From the NCBI GenBank assembly GCA_021108395.1, contig JAIOQZ010000001.1, positions 1 through 61,843 on the forward strand: a stretch of DNA of 61,843 nt, in the 5' to 3' direction. The stretch is from Candidatus Cloacimonadota bacterium. Lineage in GTDB: Bacteria; Cloacimonadota; Cloacimonadia; Cloacimonadales; JAIOQZ01. The notes under the pieces were generated by a model, which searched no databases, was not told where the DNA came from, and saw nothing but the letters and a program-made list of their open reading frames with translations. Within the stretch, counting starts at the first letter, position 1; each line of letters begins with the position of its first letter. Position numbers and translations under genes: made by a program. Shown here piece by piece: positions 6,974 through 16,831 of this stretch.

Positions 6974-9970
6974 ATGTTTAATTTCAGAAGGCTGGCATGG
7001 TTGCTGCTCATGCTGTTTGTCCTGGGTGGCGCCCTGTATGCCATGCAGGCGACCGAAAGCGCACCTGACAAGAAATTGGACCTTCTCAAGTGGCACGATG
7101 TGGGCAATATCTGGCTTCGCGTGTCCAATTACGGTTTCTTTGGCTCGGGTGACGACGTTATCCCGCGGTATCCCTCGCTGGAGTACCCCGGCGGCAGTGG
7201 TATAGATTATCTCTACCAGGGCTCGTTGTGGTTCGGCGCCAAGAAATACCGTCGCAACGCCGCCGGTAGATTGCTGTACTGGAATCACATGCCACCGGAG
7301 GACGCAGACGACTATCTGGACGAGAATGACCCTGATTGCATTTTTCTGTATCCTGTCATCGACACGCTGGTCACGGTTGGTTTTGACGGCGACAGTGACC
7401 TGTACGAATTTCTGCCTGCCTACAATCCGCTCGAACAGTCGGCGATGGGGCAGACGTACCAGATGTACAATCTTCGCGATACCGTCCTCTATTCCTCGAC
7501 CCGCAGACAGCGCGCTGGTACAGATGACGATGGCGACGGGCGCATCGACGAAGACCCGCCTGGCCAGGCATTTCCGCTTCGCCCTGGCGATGAATTACCC
7601 CAAGCGCTGGACGAAGCAGGTTTTGGCGGACAATATCTTCACATGATTGAACCGGATATCCAGTACAGTACTATTCAGTACGTCAACGAGGAGTTGGGCA
7701 TCTGGTTCCCGCTCGGCTTCGTCGATCTTGGCATTGTCGAGAGCGAAACCTGGATATTTTCCGAACCCTGCGACGATGACACCGATGGTCTCTTCGACGA
7801 AGACGGCTATCCTGTCTCCGAGCAGGACTACATTTCCTACTACTACGACTACAGCCCGTTCGACACGCCAGGACAGCGAGACTGGGGTGGGTCCAGGACC
7901 CGGAACACCCATGTGCCGCTCAATATCATGGTTCGCCAGATGAGTTATCAGTGGAGCTACGATTACATCAAGAACCTCGTCTATGTCGAGTTCGACATCA
8001 CCAACAAGAACGACATCGACGATTTATACGACTGCGCAATGGGCGTCTATATGGACTCGGATGTCGGCCCCCAGAGCTGGGGCGCCGACGAGGTTTCGCT
8101 GGACGACATATCAAGCTATGTTTCCGGCGAGGGTTTCGAGTTCGCCTACACCTACGACGCAGACACAGACCAGGGTCTCACCACCGGATATGTAGGTTCG
8201 CGCGTATGTACGCCAGACCCTGATCAGCTCGAGTTCGCCTGCTGGACATGGGAGCGCGGCGACGGCCCTGATGACGAGGACCCGCTGGATGTATCGCCAA
8301 CAGGCACGATAACCGCCAACGAGAAATACTATCTGCTCACCGACCGTAACCCGGATAACAGCAAATTCACCTCTCTGCGCGATTTCCCCGACACACAGCT
8401 CAACGACCCATGCGATACGCGCTATCTGTTCGCCTTCTATGGCGACATGCAGGGAATCGACAACCCATCGGAAACCTCGTGGAACCTGGAGCCGGGCGCA
8501 ACGATGAAGATCGTTATCGCGATATTCCCGGGCGAGTCGGTGGAAGAACTGAAGCAGACCGCAGAATGGGCCAAGGAAATCTATGGCGACGCACAAGTTC
8601 TTGAAAATGTCGTTATGCCCGATATATTCCCCCACTACACGCCGCCGGAACCACCGACCGTGCCCAACGCCGCCTATTTCCCCAGCGCCGATGGCCGCAG
8701 CTTCCGCTTTGTGTGGGACAACCGTTCCGAGTTCTTCTACGACTACCAGACAGTGAGCAACGGCTCGATTGGCTATCAGGACTCGATTCCCGTATTGCCC
8801 AGCTACGACCCGAACGTGCATGAGGGTGACGAAGGGTATAACATCAACGCTATCCTCGATCCCACCTCCGCACATATTCTGCGCCACGACTTCCAGGGCT
8901 ATCGCATCTGGCATCGCATTGGCTCTGGCAGCTATGAGGCGTGGATGTCTCTCGAATCCTGGGACAAGGTGGACACGCAGACCGACCTGTGGCATTACGA
9001 CATCGTCAAGGATTTGTTTGAAGCCAATTACCTCGACTATGGCGGCGAGCTTGGCCGTGACACCGGCTTGCCCAATCCTGGTTTCGCCACTGAACAAGAC
9101 ACGGTGTTCTATCGTCTGAACAACGTTTACGAACTGGTGCATTACGCCGTCGGCGACACCATCTATGGTAGCCCGCTCTACGACCCGGCGCTCACCGATT
9201 CAACAGAAATCTTATACATAGCGCAGAACTGGTACGATTCGGCCATCAACCCGAAGTATAACCCGCTGTACGACCAGTTTATCAACGAGGCGCTCATCTT
9301 CCGCCACCCAGACGTTTCCGAAGACATCTATCTGGCGCTGTACGATGACAACCTCATCACTGTGGCCACTCATCTCGGCCAGAGCTTCACGGGTGATTTC
9401 GATACAGTGAAGGATCGCCTGGCGCGCCGCTACTACGATGTGTATATGCGCGACATCGGACGACGCGGCATCGAGAACTACCTCGCCGTGACCGCCTTCG
9501 ACCGCGGTATGCCATCGAAGGACCTTCTGGCTCTCGAATCAGGCCGTGACGCAGACGCCAACATGGTGGTGTTCTTCCCCGGACCCAGCGCCACAAATGG
9601 TTCGAGTGACAACGTATATGTCGTACCCAATCCCTACACCGGCCTGTCGGCATTCGATGGACGCCGTGAAATGGATGACAAGGGCGACAAGAGCCGTCGT
9701 GTCTGGTTCGTAAACCTCCCCGAGGAATGCACGATTCGCATCTTCACCCTCGCCGGTGACCTCGTGGATACCATCGAGCATAATGGCGCCTACATGGAAG
9801 ACGTCATCAATCCCAGCAAGGCCGCTCAGTTCGGTATCGCCGCCAGTGGCACTCACACCTGGGATTTACTGTCACACAACAATCAAATCGTCGTCAGTGG
9901 CGTCTATCTGTTCAGTGTCGAAGACGCTGGCGGTGATGTCAAGGTCGGCAAATTCGTTATCATTCGATAA
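6974..9970 (+). CDS. Large secreted protein with FlgD-like C-terminal domain, function unknown
   Basis: I do not recognise a specific family for most of this 998-residue protein. The start at 6974 is chosen because GGAGGA precedes it and it begins with a good signal peptide (FNFRRLAWLLLMLFVLGGALYA). Two acidic calcium-loop-like motifs are visible: DDDGDGRIDEDPPG near residue 182 and DDDTDGLFDEDGYP near residue 266. The C-terminal 110 residues start at VVPNPYTG (about residue 885) and form a FlgD-like/sorting-type beta sandwich ending GVYLFSVEDAGGDVKVGKFV. This pattern (a large aromatic-rich surface protein next to a PorV-like partner) suggests secretion to the cell surface. The next gene starts 9 bases later, so they are co-transcribed. 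Confidence 0.8.
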   Translation: MFNFRRLAWLLLMLFVLGGALYAMQATESAPDKKLDLLKWHDVGNIWLRVSNYGFFGSGDDVIPRYPSLEYPGGSGIDYLYQGSLWFGAKKYRRNAAGRLLYWNHMPPEDADDYLDENDPDCIFLYPVIDTLVTVGFDGDSDLYEFLPAYNPLEQSAMGQTYQMYNLRDTVLYSSTRRQRAGTDDDGDGRIDEDPPGQAFPLRPGDELPQALDEAGFGGQYLHMIEPDIQYSTIQYVNEELGIWFPLGFVDLGIVESETWIFSEPCDDDTDGLFDEDGYPVSEQDYISYYYDYSPFDTPGQRDWGGSRTRNTHVPLNIMVRQMSYQWSYDYIKNLVYVEFDITNKNDIDDLYDCAMGVYMDSDVGPQSWGADEVSLDDISSYVSGEGFEFAYTYDADTDQGLTTGYVGSRVCTPDPDQLEFACWTWERGDGPDDEDPLDVSPTGTITANEKYYLLTDRNPDNSKFTSLRDFPDTQLNDPCDTRYLFAFYGDMQGIDNPSETSWNLEPGATMKIVIAIFPGESVEELKQTAEWAKEIYGDAQVLENVVMPDIFPHYTPPEPPTVPNAAYFPSADGRSFRFVWDNRSEFFYDYQTVSNGSIGYQDSIPVLPSYDPNVHEGDEGYNINAILDPTSAHILRHDFQGYRIWHRIGSGSYEAWMSLESWDKVDTQTDLWHYDIVKDLFEANYLDYGGELGRDTGLPNPGFATEQDTVFYRLNNVYELVHYAVGDTIYGSPLYDPALTDSTEILYIAQNWYDSAINPKYNPLYDQFINEALIFRHPDVSEDIYLALYDDNLITVATHLGQSFTGDFDTVKDRLARRYYDVYMRDIGRRGIENYLAVTAFDRGMPSKDLLALESGRDADANMVVFFPGPSATNGSSDNVYVVPNPYTGLSAFDGRREMDDKGDKSRRVWFVNLPEECTIRIFTLAGDLVDTIEHNGAYMEDVINPSKAAQFGIAASGTHTWDLLSHNNQIVVSGVYLFSVEDAGGDVKVGKFVIIR

Positions 9971-9979
9971 GGGGGAAAC

Positions 9980-11017
9980 GTGAAACATACAATCATATGG
10001 CTCGTCATTTTTGGGCTGATTCCTGCATTCGCGTTTGCCGAAATGTTCCCGAAGTCTGGCACGGCCGGCCTTCAGTTCCTGAAGCTGGGCATTGATGCCC
10101 GCGCAATCGGAATGGCCGAAGCCTATACAGCGGTGTCCGATGACATCTCGGCAATCTACTGGAACCCCGGCGGATTGGCCGTGAAGTACCAGAACCAGGT
10201 GATTTTCTCGCATACCGAATGGCCGGCAGACATCATGCACGATTACTTCGCGGCGTCATACATCTCCGACTACGGCACATTCGGTTTTCAAGCCAGCGTG
10301 CTGCACATGGATGACATGCCTGTGAGAACCGCAGACCATTATGAGGGTACCGGCGAATTATTCACCTGTAGCGACATCTGTATCGGCCTTACCTATTCGC
10401 AGGCTTTCACCGACAAGTTCAGTTTCGGCATCACCGGTAAATATCTGCGCGAGAACCTCTCGGAATACGATGTCAATGGTTTTGCCTTCGACGTCGGCTC
10501 GCTCTACAATACCGGCTGGAACAATCTGACTATCGGCATGGCTCTGCGCAACTTCGGCCCCGACCTGAAGTATGAGATAGACAATGACGGCGACGGCCAG
10601 ATCGACGAAGACCCCTTCGATCTGCTCGACAACGATGGCGATGGCCTGATTGACGAAGACCGCGAGGAATTCCCGCTCAAGATTCCAATGAGCTTCTCGT
10701 TTGGCATCAGTGGTGATATCATCCGCGATGACCATAGCCATCTCATTTCATCGTTCCAGATTGATAACTGCGTTGACCGCGAGGAGACATTCAATCTTGG
10801 ATTTGAATATCGCTGGTCAGCGCTTTTCGTGCGTAGCGGTTGCCAGTTCCAGATCGATACAAATGAGAGCGGGGTGCGCCCCACATTTGGCCTCGGCTGG
10901 AAGGTAGCAAGCAGAATTGGCGTGATTAACGTTGACTGGGCATACACCGATATGGGGTGGCTGGCAGAAAGCTTCATGACAAGCGCTCACCGACTTTCGG
11001 TGAAAATGGCGTTTTGA
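9980..11017 (+). CDS. PorV/PorQ-family outer-membrane protein
   Basis: A 345-residue outer-membrane beta-barrel of the PorV/PorQ (UPF0164) type, FadL-related, which in type IX secretion receives cargo proteins at the cell surface. The signal peptide is followed by the family hallmark: GLQFLKLGIDARAIGMAEAY, then VSDDISAIYWNPGGLA. Unusually, it carries two calcium-loop-like inserts, NDGDGQIDEDP and NDGDGLIDED, at about residues 199-230, the same motif type as in the upstream secreted protein. The start is GTG with GGGGGAAAC upstream. Sitting between two exported proteins, it may be their specific surface partner; that is inference. Confidence 0.85.
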   Translation: MKHTIIWLVIFGLIPAFAFAEMFPKSGTAGLQFLKLGIDARAIGMAEAYTAVSDDISAIYWNPGGLAVKYQNQVIFSHTEWPADIMHDYFAASYISDYGTFGFQASVLHMDDMPVRTADHYEGTGELFTCSDICIGLTYSQAFTDKFSFGITGKYLRENLSEYDVNGFAFDVGSLYNTGWNNLTIGMALRNFGPDLKYEIDNDGDGQIDEDPFDLLDNDGDGLIDEDREEFPLKIPMSFSFGISGDIIRDDHSHLISSFQIDNCVDREETFNLGFEYRWSALFVRSGCQFQIDTNESGVRPTFGLGWKVASRIGVINVDWAYTDMGWLAESFMTSAHRLSVKMAF

Positions 11018-11116
11018 TCGAAACTGAAGTGAGCCACGTTTTACGATAACGAATAACTTTGTGTTGAGGGACATAGAGCTAAACGTAGCAACTTAACCAA
11101 ACTGAGGAGGAGAGTT

Positions 11117-13231
11117 ATGAAGAAAGGACTAATCCTGGCCATGTTGGCCGCACTCGTGGTAGTAGCGAGTGCAGACATGATGCAGGCTATCGAGAAGCAG
11201 GAGATTCCCTACGAAATCGATGCCAACGCAATTCTGCGGCCACAGAGCCGTATCGTACCTGAGTTTTCGTTTATGATCGAACCTCAGGACATTGTAACCA
11301 CATTCTATGATTACATGCCCGGCAGTTACATCTCGTATCCCCTGCGGATTCAGAGTAACAACGACCCCGGCGATAACGGAGCCTACATCGGCTTCCACGC
11401 CACAGAAACCGCAAACGCCACCCGCCGCGGCTACTACGCCTACATCGAAGCCGACGGCACAGTGGCCTCGACTGCCTACATCAGCCAGTCGGACCTGCGT
11501 GAAGGCTACGTTGGCACGGCGCTCGACCATGAGACGCAGGATCCGTTCTTCGCATGGCACGTCGACCTTGACGAAGATGTAGATTACGATGTCGCCATGT
11601 CGTTCGACATGTGGCATGTGCTGCAAGGCCCCGGCCTGGTTTCGACCCCGATCAACGTGCTCGATCCCGCTGTGTACGCCGGTGTCTATTCACCTGCCGA
11701 CGATGACGAATTCATCTGGCCAACCATGTTCATCGTCCAGTCGCCCACCTACAACACCGACGGCAAACGCCGCCTGTTCGTAATTGGCAGCAACTACGTC
11801 AGCCATTCAGGCAACCCGTCCGAGAACGTGCTGATCAAATGGTGCGACTTCCAAACTTCGGACATCGACAACACCAACTTCGCCAATCTCGAATGGACAT
11901 ACCTCACCTTCCCGCTGCTCGACGCCTACAACATGGGCCCGACCTGGGGTCGCTATAACAAGGGCTTGGCCTTCACCGACGACGGCCAGTGCGCACTTAT
12001 CGGCTACCTCGGCGCCGATGACATCGATCTGGGCAACGACCTGGTTATCTTCTACAACGATAACTGGGCTGAAGGTACCTGGGAAGTCATTCAGACAGGT
12101 TCCAACTTCATCGTTGACATGCCTTTAAACCAGGACAATACTCCTTACTTCGACGTGAGTTCGGATATTTTCTTCTCATTCGTCAACTCGAGCCACCCGA
12201 ATGCCCGCTTCGATGCCGAGGGTAATCTCCATTTCCTGGGCAACATGGTTCTGGGTCATATCGACGACACAGGCTCACATATGCTGTGGGCATACTTCAG
12301 CTACCTCAAGGGTGTGGTCTATAATCCGTTGAATGGCGATGTGACCTGGCAGGACATCTATCCCCAGAGCACCAACGAAGACCCCACCTTCCCATACCTT
12401 CCCTGGGATGGGGATCAGGACGGTGTGCTCGAATATTCTGATGAAGGTAATTTACTCAACGATCTCGGCTGGCCCATCTGGTGGTACGGCTGGGACGAAG
12501 CCTTCCATGAGAACAGCTTCAAGTTCGCCAAGGGCGGCGACTACATGGCTGCCGTATGGCAGGATGGCCTCTACAGTCGCTTTTACAACGACGCGGGTGA
12601 CGAGGACTACGCAGACTGGGCGACATGCCCCGAAATCGCCATTTCCCTGTCAGCCGACAATGGCGTCCACTGGTCAGAGCCCATCTTCATGAACGCCAAT
12701 GTCAACGCAGAGGTTGGCTATACAACTGAAATCGACGGCATGATGCCCAACTACGTCTATCCCGGCGACATCATCGAAGATATCGGTGAAGGCCACGGCA
12801 AACTGCACTTGTTCTTCCTGGACGACAACAGCTTCGGCTCATACATCCAGGAACAGGGCGCCAATGACGGCGGTACGCTCAAGTACGCCGCCCTCGACGT
12901 AGATTTCAGCCAACTGCCCGGTTATGGAGCCAATGATGATGGAGAGGTCACTCCCTTCACTACCAGCCTCATCAACTACCCCAACCCGTTCAACCCCACC
13001 ACCAACATCAGCTTCTCGCTTCCTGTAGCCCAGGACGTCGAGCTGAAGATCTATAACGTGCGTGGCGAACTGGTGAAGACTATGGCCACGGGCGTCATGC
13101 CCGCCGGCCCGCACACGTTCGTTTGGGAAGGCAATAACAACAACGGTTCGGCCGTTGCCAGTGGCGTTTACTTCTGCAAGCTGAGCGCCGGCGGCAGTGT
13201 CGAGACCAACAAGATGCTGCTTCTCAAATAA
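11117..13231 (+). CDS. Secreted protein with type IX sorting domain
   Basis: A 704-residue exported protein. Residues 1-24 resemble a signal peptide (KKGLILAMLAALVVVASA). The middle (about 60-600) is rich in aromatic and acidic residues and has the look of a beta-propeller, with scattered S-x-D-x-G-x-x-W segments such as SADNGVHWSEPI, similar to sialidase/BNR-type repeats. That is only a suggestion. The C-terminal 85 residues are a textbook sorting domain: YPNPFNPTTNISFSLP near residue 619, IYNVRGELVKTM, then SGVYFCKLSAG and a KMLLLK end. GAGGAGGAG precedes the start. A strong terminator follows the stop. Confidence 0.86.
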   Translation: MKKGLILAMLAALVVVASADMMQAIEKQEIPYEIDANAILRPQSRIVPEFSFMIEPQDIVTTFYDYMPGSYISYPLRIQSNNDPGDNGAYIGFHATETANATRRGYYAYIEADGTVASTAYISQSDLREGYVGTALDHETQDPFFAWHVDLDEDVDYDVAMSFDMWHVLQGPGLVSTPINVLDPAVYAGVYSPADDDEFIWPTMFIVQSPTYNTDGKRRLFVIGSNYVSHSGNPSENVLIKWCDFQTSDIDNTNFANLEWTYLTFPLLDAYNMGPTWGRYNKGLAFTDDGQCALIGYLGADDIDLGNDLVIFYNDNWAEGTWEVIQTGSNFIVDMPLNQDNTPYFDVSSDIFFSFVNSSHPNARFDAEGNLHFLGNMVLGHIDDTGSHMLWAYFSYLKGVVYNPLNGDVTWQDIYPQSTNEDPTFPYLPWDGDQDGVLEYSDEGNLLNDLGWPIWWYGWDEAFHENSFKFAKGGDYMAAVWQDGLYSRFYNDAGDEDYADWATCPEIAISLSADNGVHWSEPIFMNANVNAEVGYTTEIDGMMPNYVYPGDIIEDIGEGHGKLHLFFLDDNSFGSYIQEQGANDGGTLKYAALDVDFSQLPGYGANDDGEVTPFTTSLINYPNPFNPTTNISFSLPVAQDVELKIYNVRGELVKTMATGVMPAGPHTFVWEGNNNNGSAVASGVYFCKLSAGGSVETNKMLLLK

Positions 13232-13254
13232 GCAATCACCAAACGCTGAATATT

Positions 13255-13283
13255 CCGGGCGGCTTCTGTCGCCCGGTTTTTTT
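13255..13283 (+). terminator. Rho-independent terminator closing the envelope block
   Basis: A perfect 7-bp stem CCGGGCG/CGCCCGG (13255-13261 and 13270-13276) with an 8-base loop is followed directly by seven T residues. It lies 24 bases after the sorting-domain gene and separates it from the kor/mmd operon. Confidence 0.92.
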
Positions 13284-13512
13284 ATCAATTGAGGCGTATG
13301 CGCGCTACGCGACGATATTGTTTGTCCGTTATGTTGGATGGATTATCTTGTTGTTGTGACAAAAATCCTCGATTGCTATTTGATTGCGAGTGGGTATGAA
13401 ACTTGTTCATTTGCCGTCACTTGCCGGTGGGGGATTTTTTTTTGTAAAAACCTTGATGGAAAAATGGGTGGTAATAGGTTTGGCACGAATTACTGGGACA
13501 AGGAGTCCACAC

Positions 13513-13815
13513 ATGGCCGAGAAGATTGAAAAGCATCGGGAAGGAAGCATAATCCTCCAGGAGGATTCCCCCGAAAAGATGGAGGTTGAAGTCACCGAGG
13601 TGAAAACATCGGGCGACTACAACAAAGAACCCGTTTTCATCTATCACCAGTGGTGCAAGCGCTGCGGCATATGCAGCACTTTTTGCCCCACCGGCACCCT
13701 GGGCCGCAATCCAGACGGCTCACCGTTCGTCGAACACCCCGAAAAATGCATTCACTGCATGACCTGCGATCGCCTGTGCCCCGATTTCGCTATTACCGGG
13801 GCCAAGAGGAAGTAG
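13513..13815 (+). CDS. korD: 2-oxoglutarate/2-oxoacid:ferredoxin oxidoreductase, delta (ferredoxin-like) subunit
   Basis: A 100-residue electron-carrier subunit that passes electrons from the oxoacid-oxidising core to ferredoxin. It has two complete 4Fe-4S motifs: CKRCGICSTFCP and CIHCMTCDRLCP. The start at 13513 is chosen because AAGGAG precedes it; an open frame continues upstream but lacks a ribosome site and family similarity. The short N-terminal part is charged and not conserved. korA follows after 8 bases. The korDABC order matches KGOR-type enzymes of anaerobes; related 2-oxoacid specificities (branched-chain, pyruvate) cannot be excluded from sequence alone. Confidence 0.9.
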   Translation: MAEKIEKHREGSIILQEDSPEKMEVEVTEVKTSGDYNKEPVFIYHQWCKRCGICSTFCPTGTLGRNPDGSPFVEHPEKCIHCMTCDRLCPDFAITGAKRK

Positions 13816-13823
13816 GAGGAGCA

Positions 13824-15005
13824 ATGCCCAAGAAAACAACCAAAAAGACTACTAAGAAAACCGAAGAGCTGGATTCGATTGTGCTCATGCAGGGTAATGA
13901 AGCTGTGGCCCGCGGAGCCGTTGACGCCGGAGTGAATTTCTTTGCCGGCTATCCCATAACGCCATCCACCGAGATTGCCGAAATCCTCTCCCGCGAGTTG
14001 CCCCTGCGCGGCGCCGCGTTCATTCAAATGGAGGACGAGATCGCCAGCATCTGCGCTATCATCGGTGCGTCTCTGGCTGGAGCCAAGGCAATGACGGCCA
14101 CCAGCGGCCCAGGCTTTTCGCTCATGCAAGAAGCAATCGGCTACGCCAAGATTACCGAAACCCCATGCGTGGTGGTGAACGTGATGCGTGCCGGTCCCAG
14201 TACCGGCCTGCCCACCAGCCCCTCGCAGGGCGACATCATGCAGAGTCGCTGGGGTTCTCACGGTGACGCTCCCGCCATCGTGCTCTATCCAGACTCAGTG
14301 AAAGAGAGCTATGAGCTCGCCATTCGCGCCGTCAACCTCAGCGAGAAGTATCGCACCTGCGTGGTGCTGTTGCTGGACGAGGTGCTGGGCCACATGCGCG
14401 AAGCGGTTCGCTTGCCCGATCTTCGCAAGCATCGCGTTATCAACCGCATCAAGCCGACTGTGCCGCCCGAGTGGTATAAGCACTACGACGAGAACCAGAA
14501 ATACCTCTCGCCCGTAGCCAGTTTTGGCGAAGGATACCGTTTTCATGTAACCGGCCTGGCGCACGATGCCACCGGCTTCCCCACCGGCAGGCCCGCAGAA
14601 GTGGCCGATATGATGGCACGCCTGAAGAAGAAAATCACCAGCAACATCCGCGATCTGGTTCAGATCGAGAGCTTTCATATGGAAGACGCCAAAATCGCTA
14701 TCTTCGCCGCCGGCATTACGGCGCGGTCTGCCAAGTCCGCCGTTATGATGGCGCGCGCCGAGGGGCTCAAGGTGGGGCTGTTACGGCCGCTCACCATCTG
14801 GCCATTCCCCGATGACGCCGTGCGCAAGATGCTCAAGAACGTCGAGACAGTCATCGTCGCCGAGCTGAACCAGGGACAGTTCCTGCGTGAGATTGCGCGA
14901 TTGATTAAAGACAAAGACGATTCGGACATCGTTCCGGTGCGTCGTGTGGACGGCGAGTTGATTACTCCGGCTCAGATTCTGCGGATCATCAAGGAGGTGA
15001 ACTGA
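13824..15005 (+). CDS. korA: 2-oxoacid:acceptor oxidoreductase subunit alpha
   Basis: The 393-residue alpha subunit of a 2-oxoglutarate:ferredoxin oxidoreductase-type enzyme, which oxidatively decarboxylates a 2-oxoacid to its acyl-CoA. Visible landmarks are the lysine-rich start, QGNEAVARGAVDAG, the pyrimidine-binding domain signature GYPITPSTEIAE, then QMEDEIASICAIIGASLAG, TATSGPGFSLMQEAIGYA and PSTGLPTSPSQGD. The C-terminal third carries the domain II fold with AELNQGQFLREI. AGGAGGA directly precedes this ATG and fixes the start; an upstream open frame is excluded because it would run through korD. The stop overlaps the korB start (TGATG). Confidence 0.93.
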   Translation: MPKKTTKKTTKKTEELDSIVLMQGNEAVARGAVDAGVNFFAGYPITPSTEIAEILSRELPLRGAAFIQMEDEIASICAIIGASLAGAKAMTATSGPGFSLMQEAIGYAKITETPCVVVNVMRAGPSTGLPTSPSQGDIMQSRWGSHGDAPAIVLYPDSVKESYELAIRAVNLSEKYRTCVVLLLDEVLGHMREAVRLPDLRKHRVINRIKPTVPPEWYKHYDENQKYLSPVASFGEGYRFHVTGLAHDATGFPTGRPAEVADMMARLKKKITSNIRDLVQIESFHMEDAKIAIFAAGITARSAKSAVMMARAEGLKVGLLRPLTIWPFPDDAVRKMLKNVETVIVAELNQGQFLREIARLIKDKDDSDIVPVRRVDGELITPAQILRIIKEVN

Positions 15006-15844
15006 TGAAAAATCAGCCACAGAAGACGGTTCACAGCTACCTCCGGCACAACAAGAAATTCCCGCATGTATGGTGCGCCGGTTGCAGCAACGGCATCGTT
15101 CTGGGCGCGCTCATCCGTGCGGTGGACGAACTGGGTCTTGGCCGCGACGATGTGGCGATGGTCTCCGGTATTGGCTGTAGCAGTCGCATGCCCGTGTATG
15201 TGGACTTCAACACGCTGCACACCATACATGGCCGTGCTATCCCATTCGCCACAGGCGTGAAGCTGCACAAACCGCACCTCAACGTCATCGTCGTCACCGG
15301 CGACGGCGACTGCACTGCCATCGGCGGCAACCACTTCATCCACGCCTGTCGCCGTAACCTCGACCTCACGATTGTGGTCGTGAACAACAACATCTATGGC
15401 ATGACCGGCGGCCAGTTCTCGCCCACCACGCCCACCGGCGACATCGCCACCACCAGTCCCCACGGCAACATCGACCCCGTGTTCGACATCTGCGACCTGG
15501 CCATTGGCGCCGGCGCCACCTTCGTGGCTCGCAGCACCGCCTTCCATTCACTCGAAAGCGAGGAGTTCATCAAGCGGGGCTTGGAGCACAAGGGGATGAG
15601 CGTCATCGAGATTGTGAGCGCCTGCCCGGTCATCTATGGCCGGCTGAACAAAAAAGGCGGCGCCCCTGAGATGATGAAGCAGATGCGAGACAACTCGATT
15701 CCCGTGAAAGCTCTCGATAAGCTGCCCCCCGAAAAGACCAAAGGCAAGCTTGTGCGCGGCATCCTGAAGCATGTGGAAAAGGACGAATACACCCTGCGTT
15801 ACCAGCGACTTGTCGACAGCCTGAAGCAGGAGGAGTCGAAATGA
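15005..15844 (+). CDS. korB: 2-oxoacid:acceptor oxidoreductase subunit beta (thiamine pyrophosphate-binding)
   Basis: The 279-residue beta subunit that binds thiamine pyrophosphate and a 4Fe-4S cluster. WCAGCSNG near residue 22 and the cysteine in SGIGCSSR fit the cluster ligands. The TPP-Mg motif is GDGDCTAIGGNH followed by NNNIYGMTGGQ. The conserved threonine-rich stretch SPTTPTGD follows. It overlaps korA by one base and korC by four, so the subunits are translationally coupled. All catalytic landmarks look intact. Confidence 0.94.
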   Translation: MKNQPQKTVHSYLRHNKKFPHVWCAGCSNGIVLGALIRAVDELGLGRDDVAMVSGIGCSSRMPVYVDFNTLHTIHGRAIPFATGVKLHKPHLNVIVVTGDGDCTAIGGNHFIHACRRNLDLTIVVVNNNIYGMTGGQFSPTTPTGDIATTSPHGNIDPVFDICDLAIGAGATFVARSTAFHSLESEEFIKRGLEHKGMSVIEIVSACPVIYGRLNKKGGAPEMMKQMRDNSIPVKALDKLPPEKTKGKLVRGILKHVEKDEYTLRYQRLVDSLKQEESK

Positions 15845-16401
15845 GCAAGACATATATGCGCAAGGAGATTCGCCTGAGCGGCAGCGGCGGCCAGGGGCTC
15901 ATTCTGGCCGGCATCATTCTGGCGCGGGCAGCCGTGCAGGAGCGCTATCGCGTGGCCCAGAGCCAGAGCTACGGTCCCGAGTCTCGCGGCGGCGCCAGCC
16001 GGGCCGATGTCATCATCAGCAACGACGATATACACTTCCCCGAGGCCACGCACTTCGACGTGCTGCTGGCGCTCACCCAGGAATCGTGCGACAAATATCT
16101 GTTCGATCTGAAAGACAAGGGCATCCTTATCGCCGACACAACCGGCGTGAAGAACATTGCCCTCGACAGCTCCAACATCTACGAGCTGCCGTTCACCGAC
16201 ATCGCCGCCGAAAAACTCGGCACGATATTGCCCACCAACATCCTCTCGCTGGCGTTCCTGGTTCGCAAGACAGGATTGGTGAGCGAGGCATCGTTGCGCA
16301 AGGGCATCGAACAGTCGGTGAAGCCGCACTACATCAAGCTGAACCTCAAGGCCATGAAGCTGGGCTTCAAGCTGGCCGACGACTACGGCAAAACGGACTG
16401 A
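15841..16401 (+). CDS. korC: 2-oxoacid:acceptor oxidoreductase subunit gamma
   Basis: The 186-residue gamma subunit (pyruvate/ketoisovalerate oxidoreductase gamma domain). It begins with RLSGSGGQGLILAG, the conserved glycine-rich CoA-side motif, followed by QSYGPESRGGASRADVIIS. The start overlaps the korB stop by four bases (ATGA). The order delta-alpha-beta-gamma is complete, so the enzyme should be functional. The neighbouring epimerase and decarboxylase suggest that its acyl-CoA product (succinyl-CoA if the substrate is 2-oxoglutarate) feeds methylmalonyl-CoA; the B12-dependent mutase is not in this window. Confidence 0.93.
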   Translation: MSKTYMRKEIRLSGSGGQGLILAGIILARAAVQERYRVAQSQSYGPESRGGASRADVIISNDDIHFPEATHFDVLLALTQESCDKYLFDLKDKGILIADTTGVKNIALDSSNIYELPFTDIAAEKLGTILPTNILSLAFLVRKTGLVSEASLRKGIEQSVKPHYIKLNLKAMKLGFKLADDYGKTD

Positions 16402-16415
16402 CTCGCGGGAGTGAG

Positions 16416-16829
16416 ATGATTACCAAAATCAGTCATATCGGCATCGCAGTGAAAAATCTGGAAGAGTCAATCGAGCTCTACCGCCGCATGGGACTGGAGT
16501 GTGAAGCAATCGAGGAAGTGCCGTCGCAGAAGGTCAAGGTGGCCTTTATTCCGGTGGGTGATGTGCGAATCGAGCTACTTGCGGCCTCGTCACCCGACAG
16601 CCCCATCGCCAAGTACATCGAGAAACGCGGGGAGGGCATTCAACACCTTGCCCTGGCCGTGGACGACCTACCCAAAGAGCTTGCCAAAGCCGAAGATATC
16701 GGCCTGCGGCTTATCGACAAAACACCACGCCCTGGCGCACACGGCGCCAGCATTGCCTTCCTGCATCCCAAATCCACCCACGGCGTCCTGCTGGAGCTGT
16801 GCAAGGAACGTGACCACAACGAGGAGTGA
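16416..16829 (+). CDS. mce: Methylmalonyl-CoA epimerase
   Basis: A 137-residue glyoxalase-fold protein that interconverts (R)- and (S)-methylmalonyl-CoA. It contains [43 protein letters not shown] and HGVLLELCK. The metal-binding His/Gln/His/Glu set is recognisable from HIGIAV, GIQHLAL and LLEL. The start at 16416 follows GGGAGTGAG and gives the normal family length; upstream in-frame sequence lies inside korC. It sits between the oxidoreductase and the methylmalonyl-CoA decarboxylase genes, as expected for a succinyl-CoA/propionyl-CoA route. Confidence 0.95.
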   Translation: MITKISHIGIAVKNLEESIELYRRMGLECEAIEEVPSQKVKVAFIPVGDVRIELLAASSPDSPIAKYIEKRGEGIQHLALAVDDLPKELAKAEDIGLRLIDKTPRPGAHGASIAFLHPKSTHGVLLELCKERDHNEE

Positions 16830-16831
16830 GC

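Noticed and set aside
13480-13500. Sigma-54-like promoter (TTGGCACG) before korD
   Set aside because: The -12 GC element is missing at the required distance; only the -24 half matches.
13384-13512. Upstream extension of korD
   Set aside because: Lacks a ribosome site and family similarity; AAGGAG sits before 13513.
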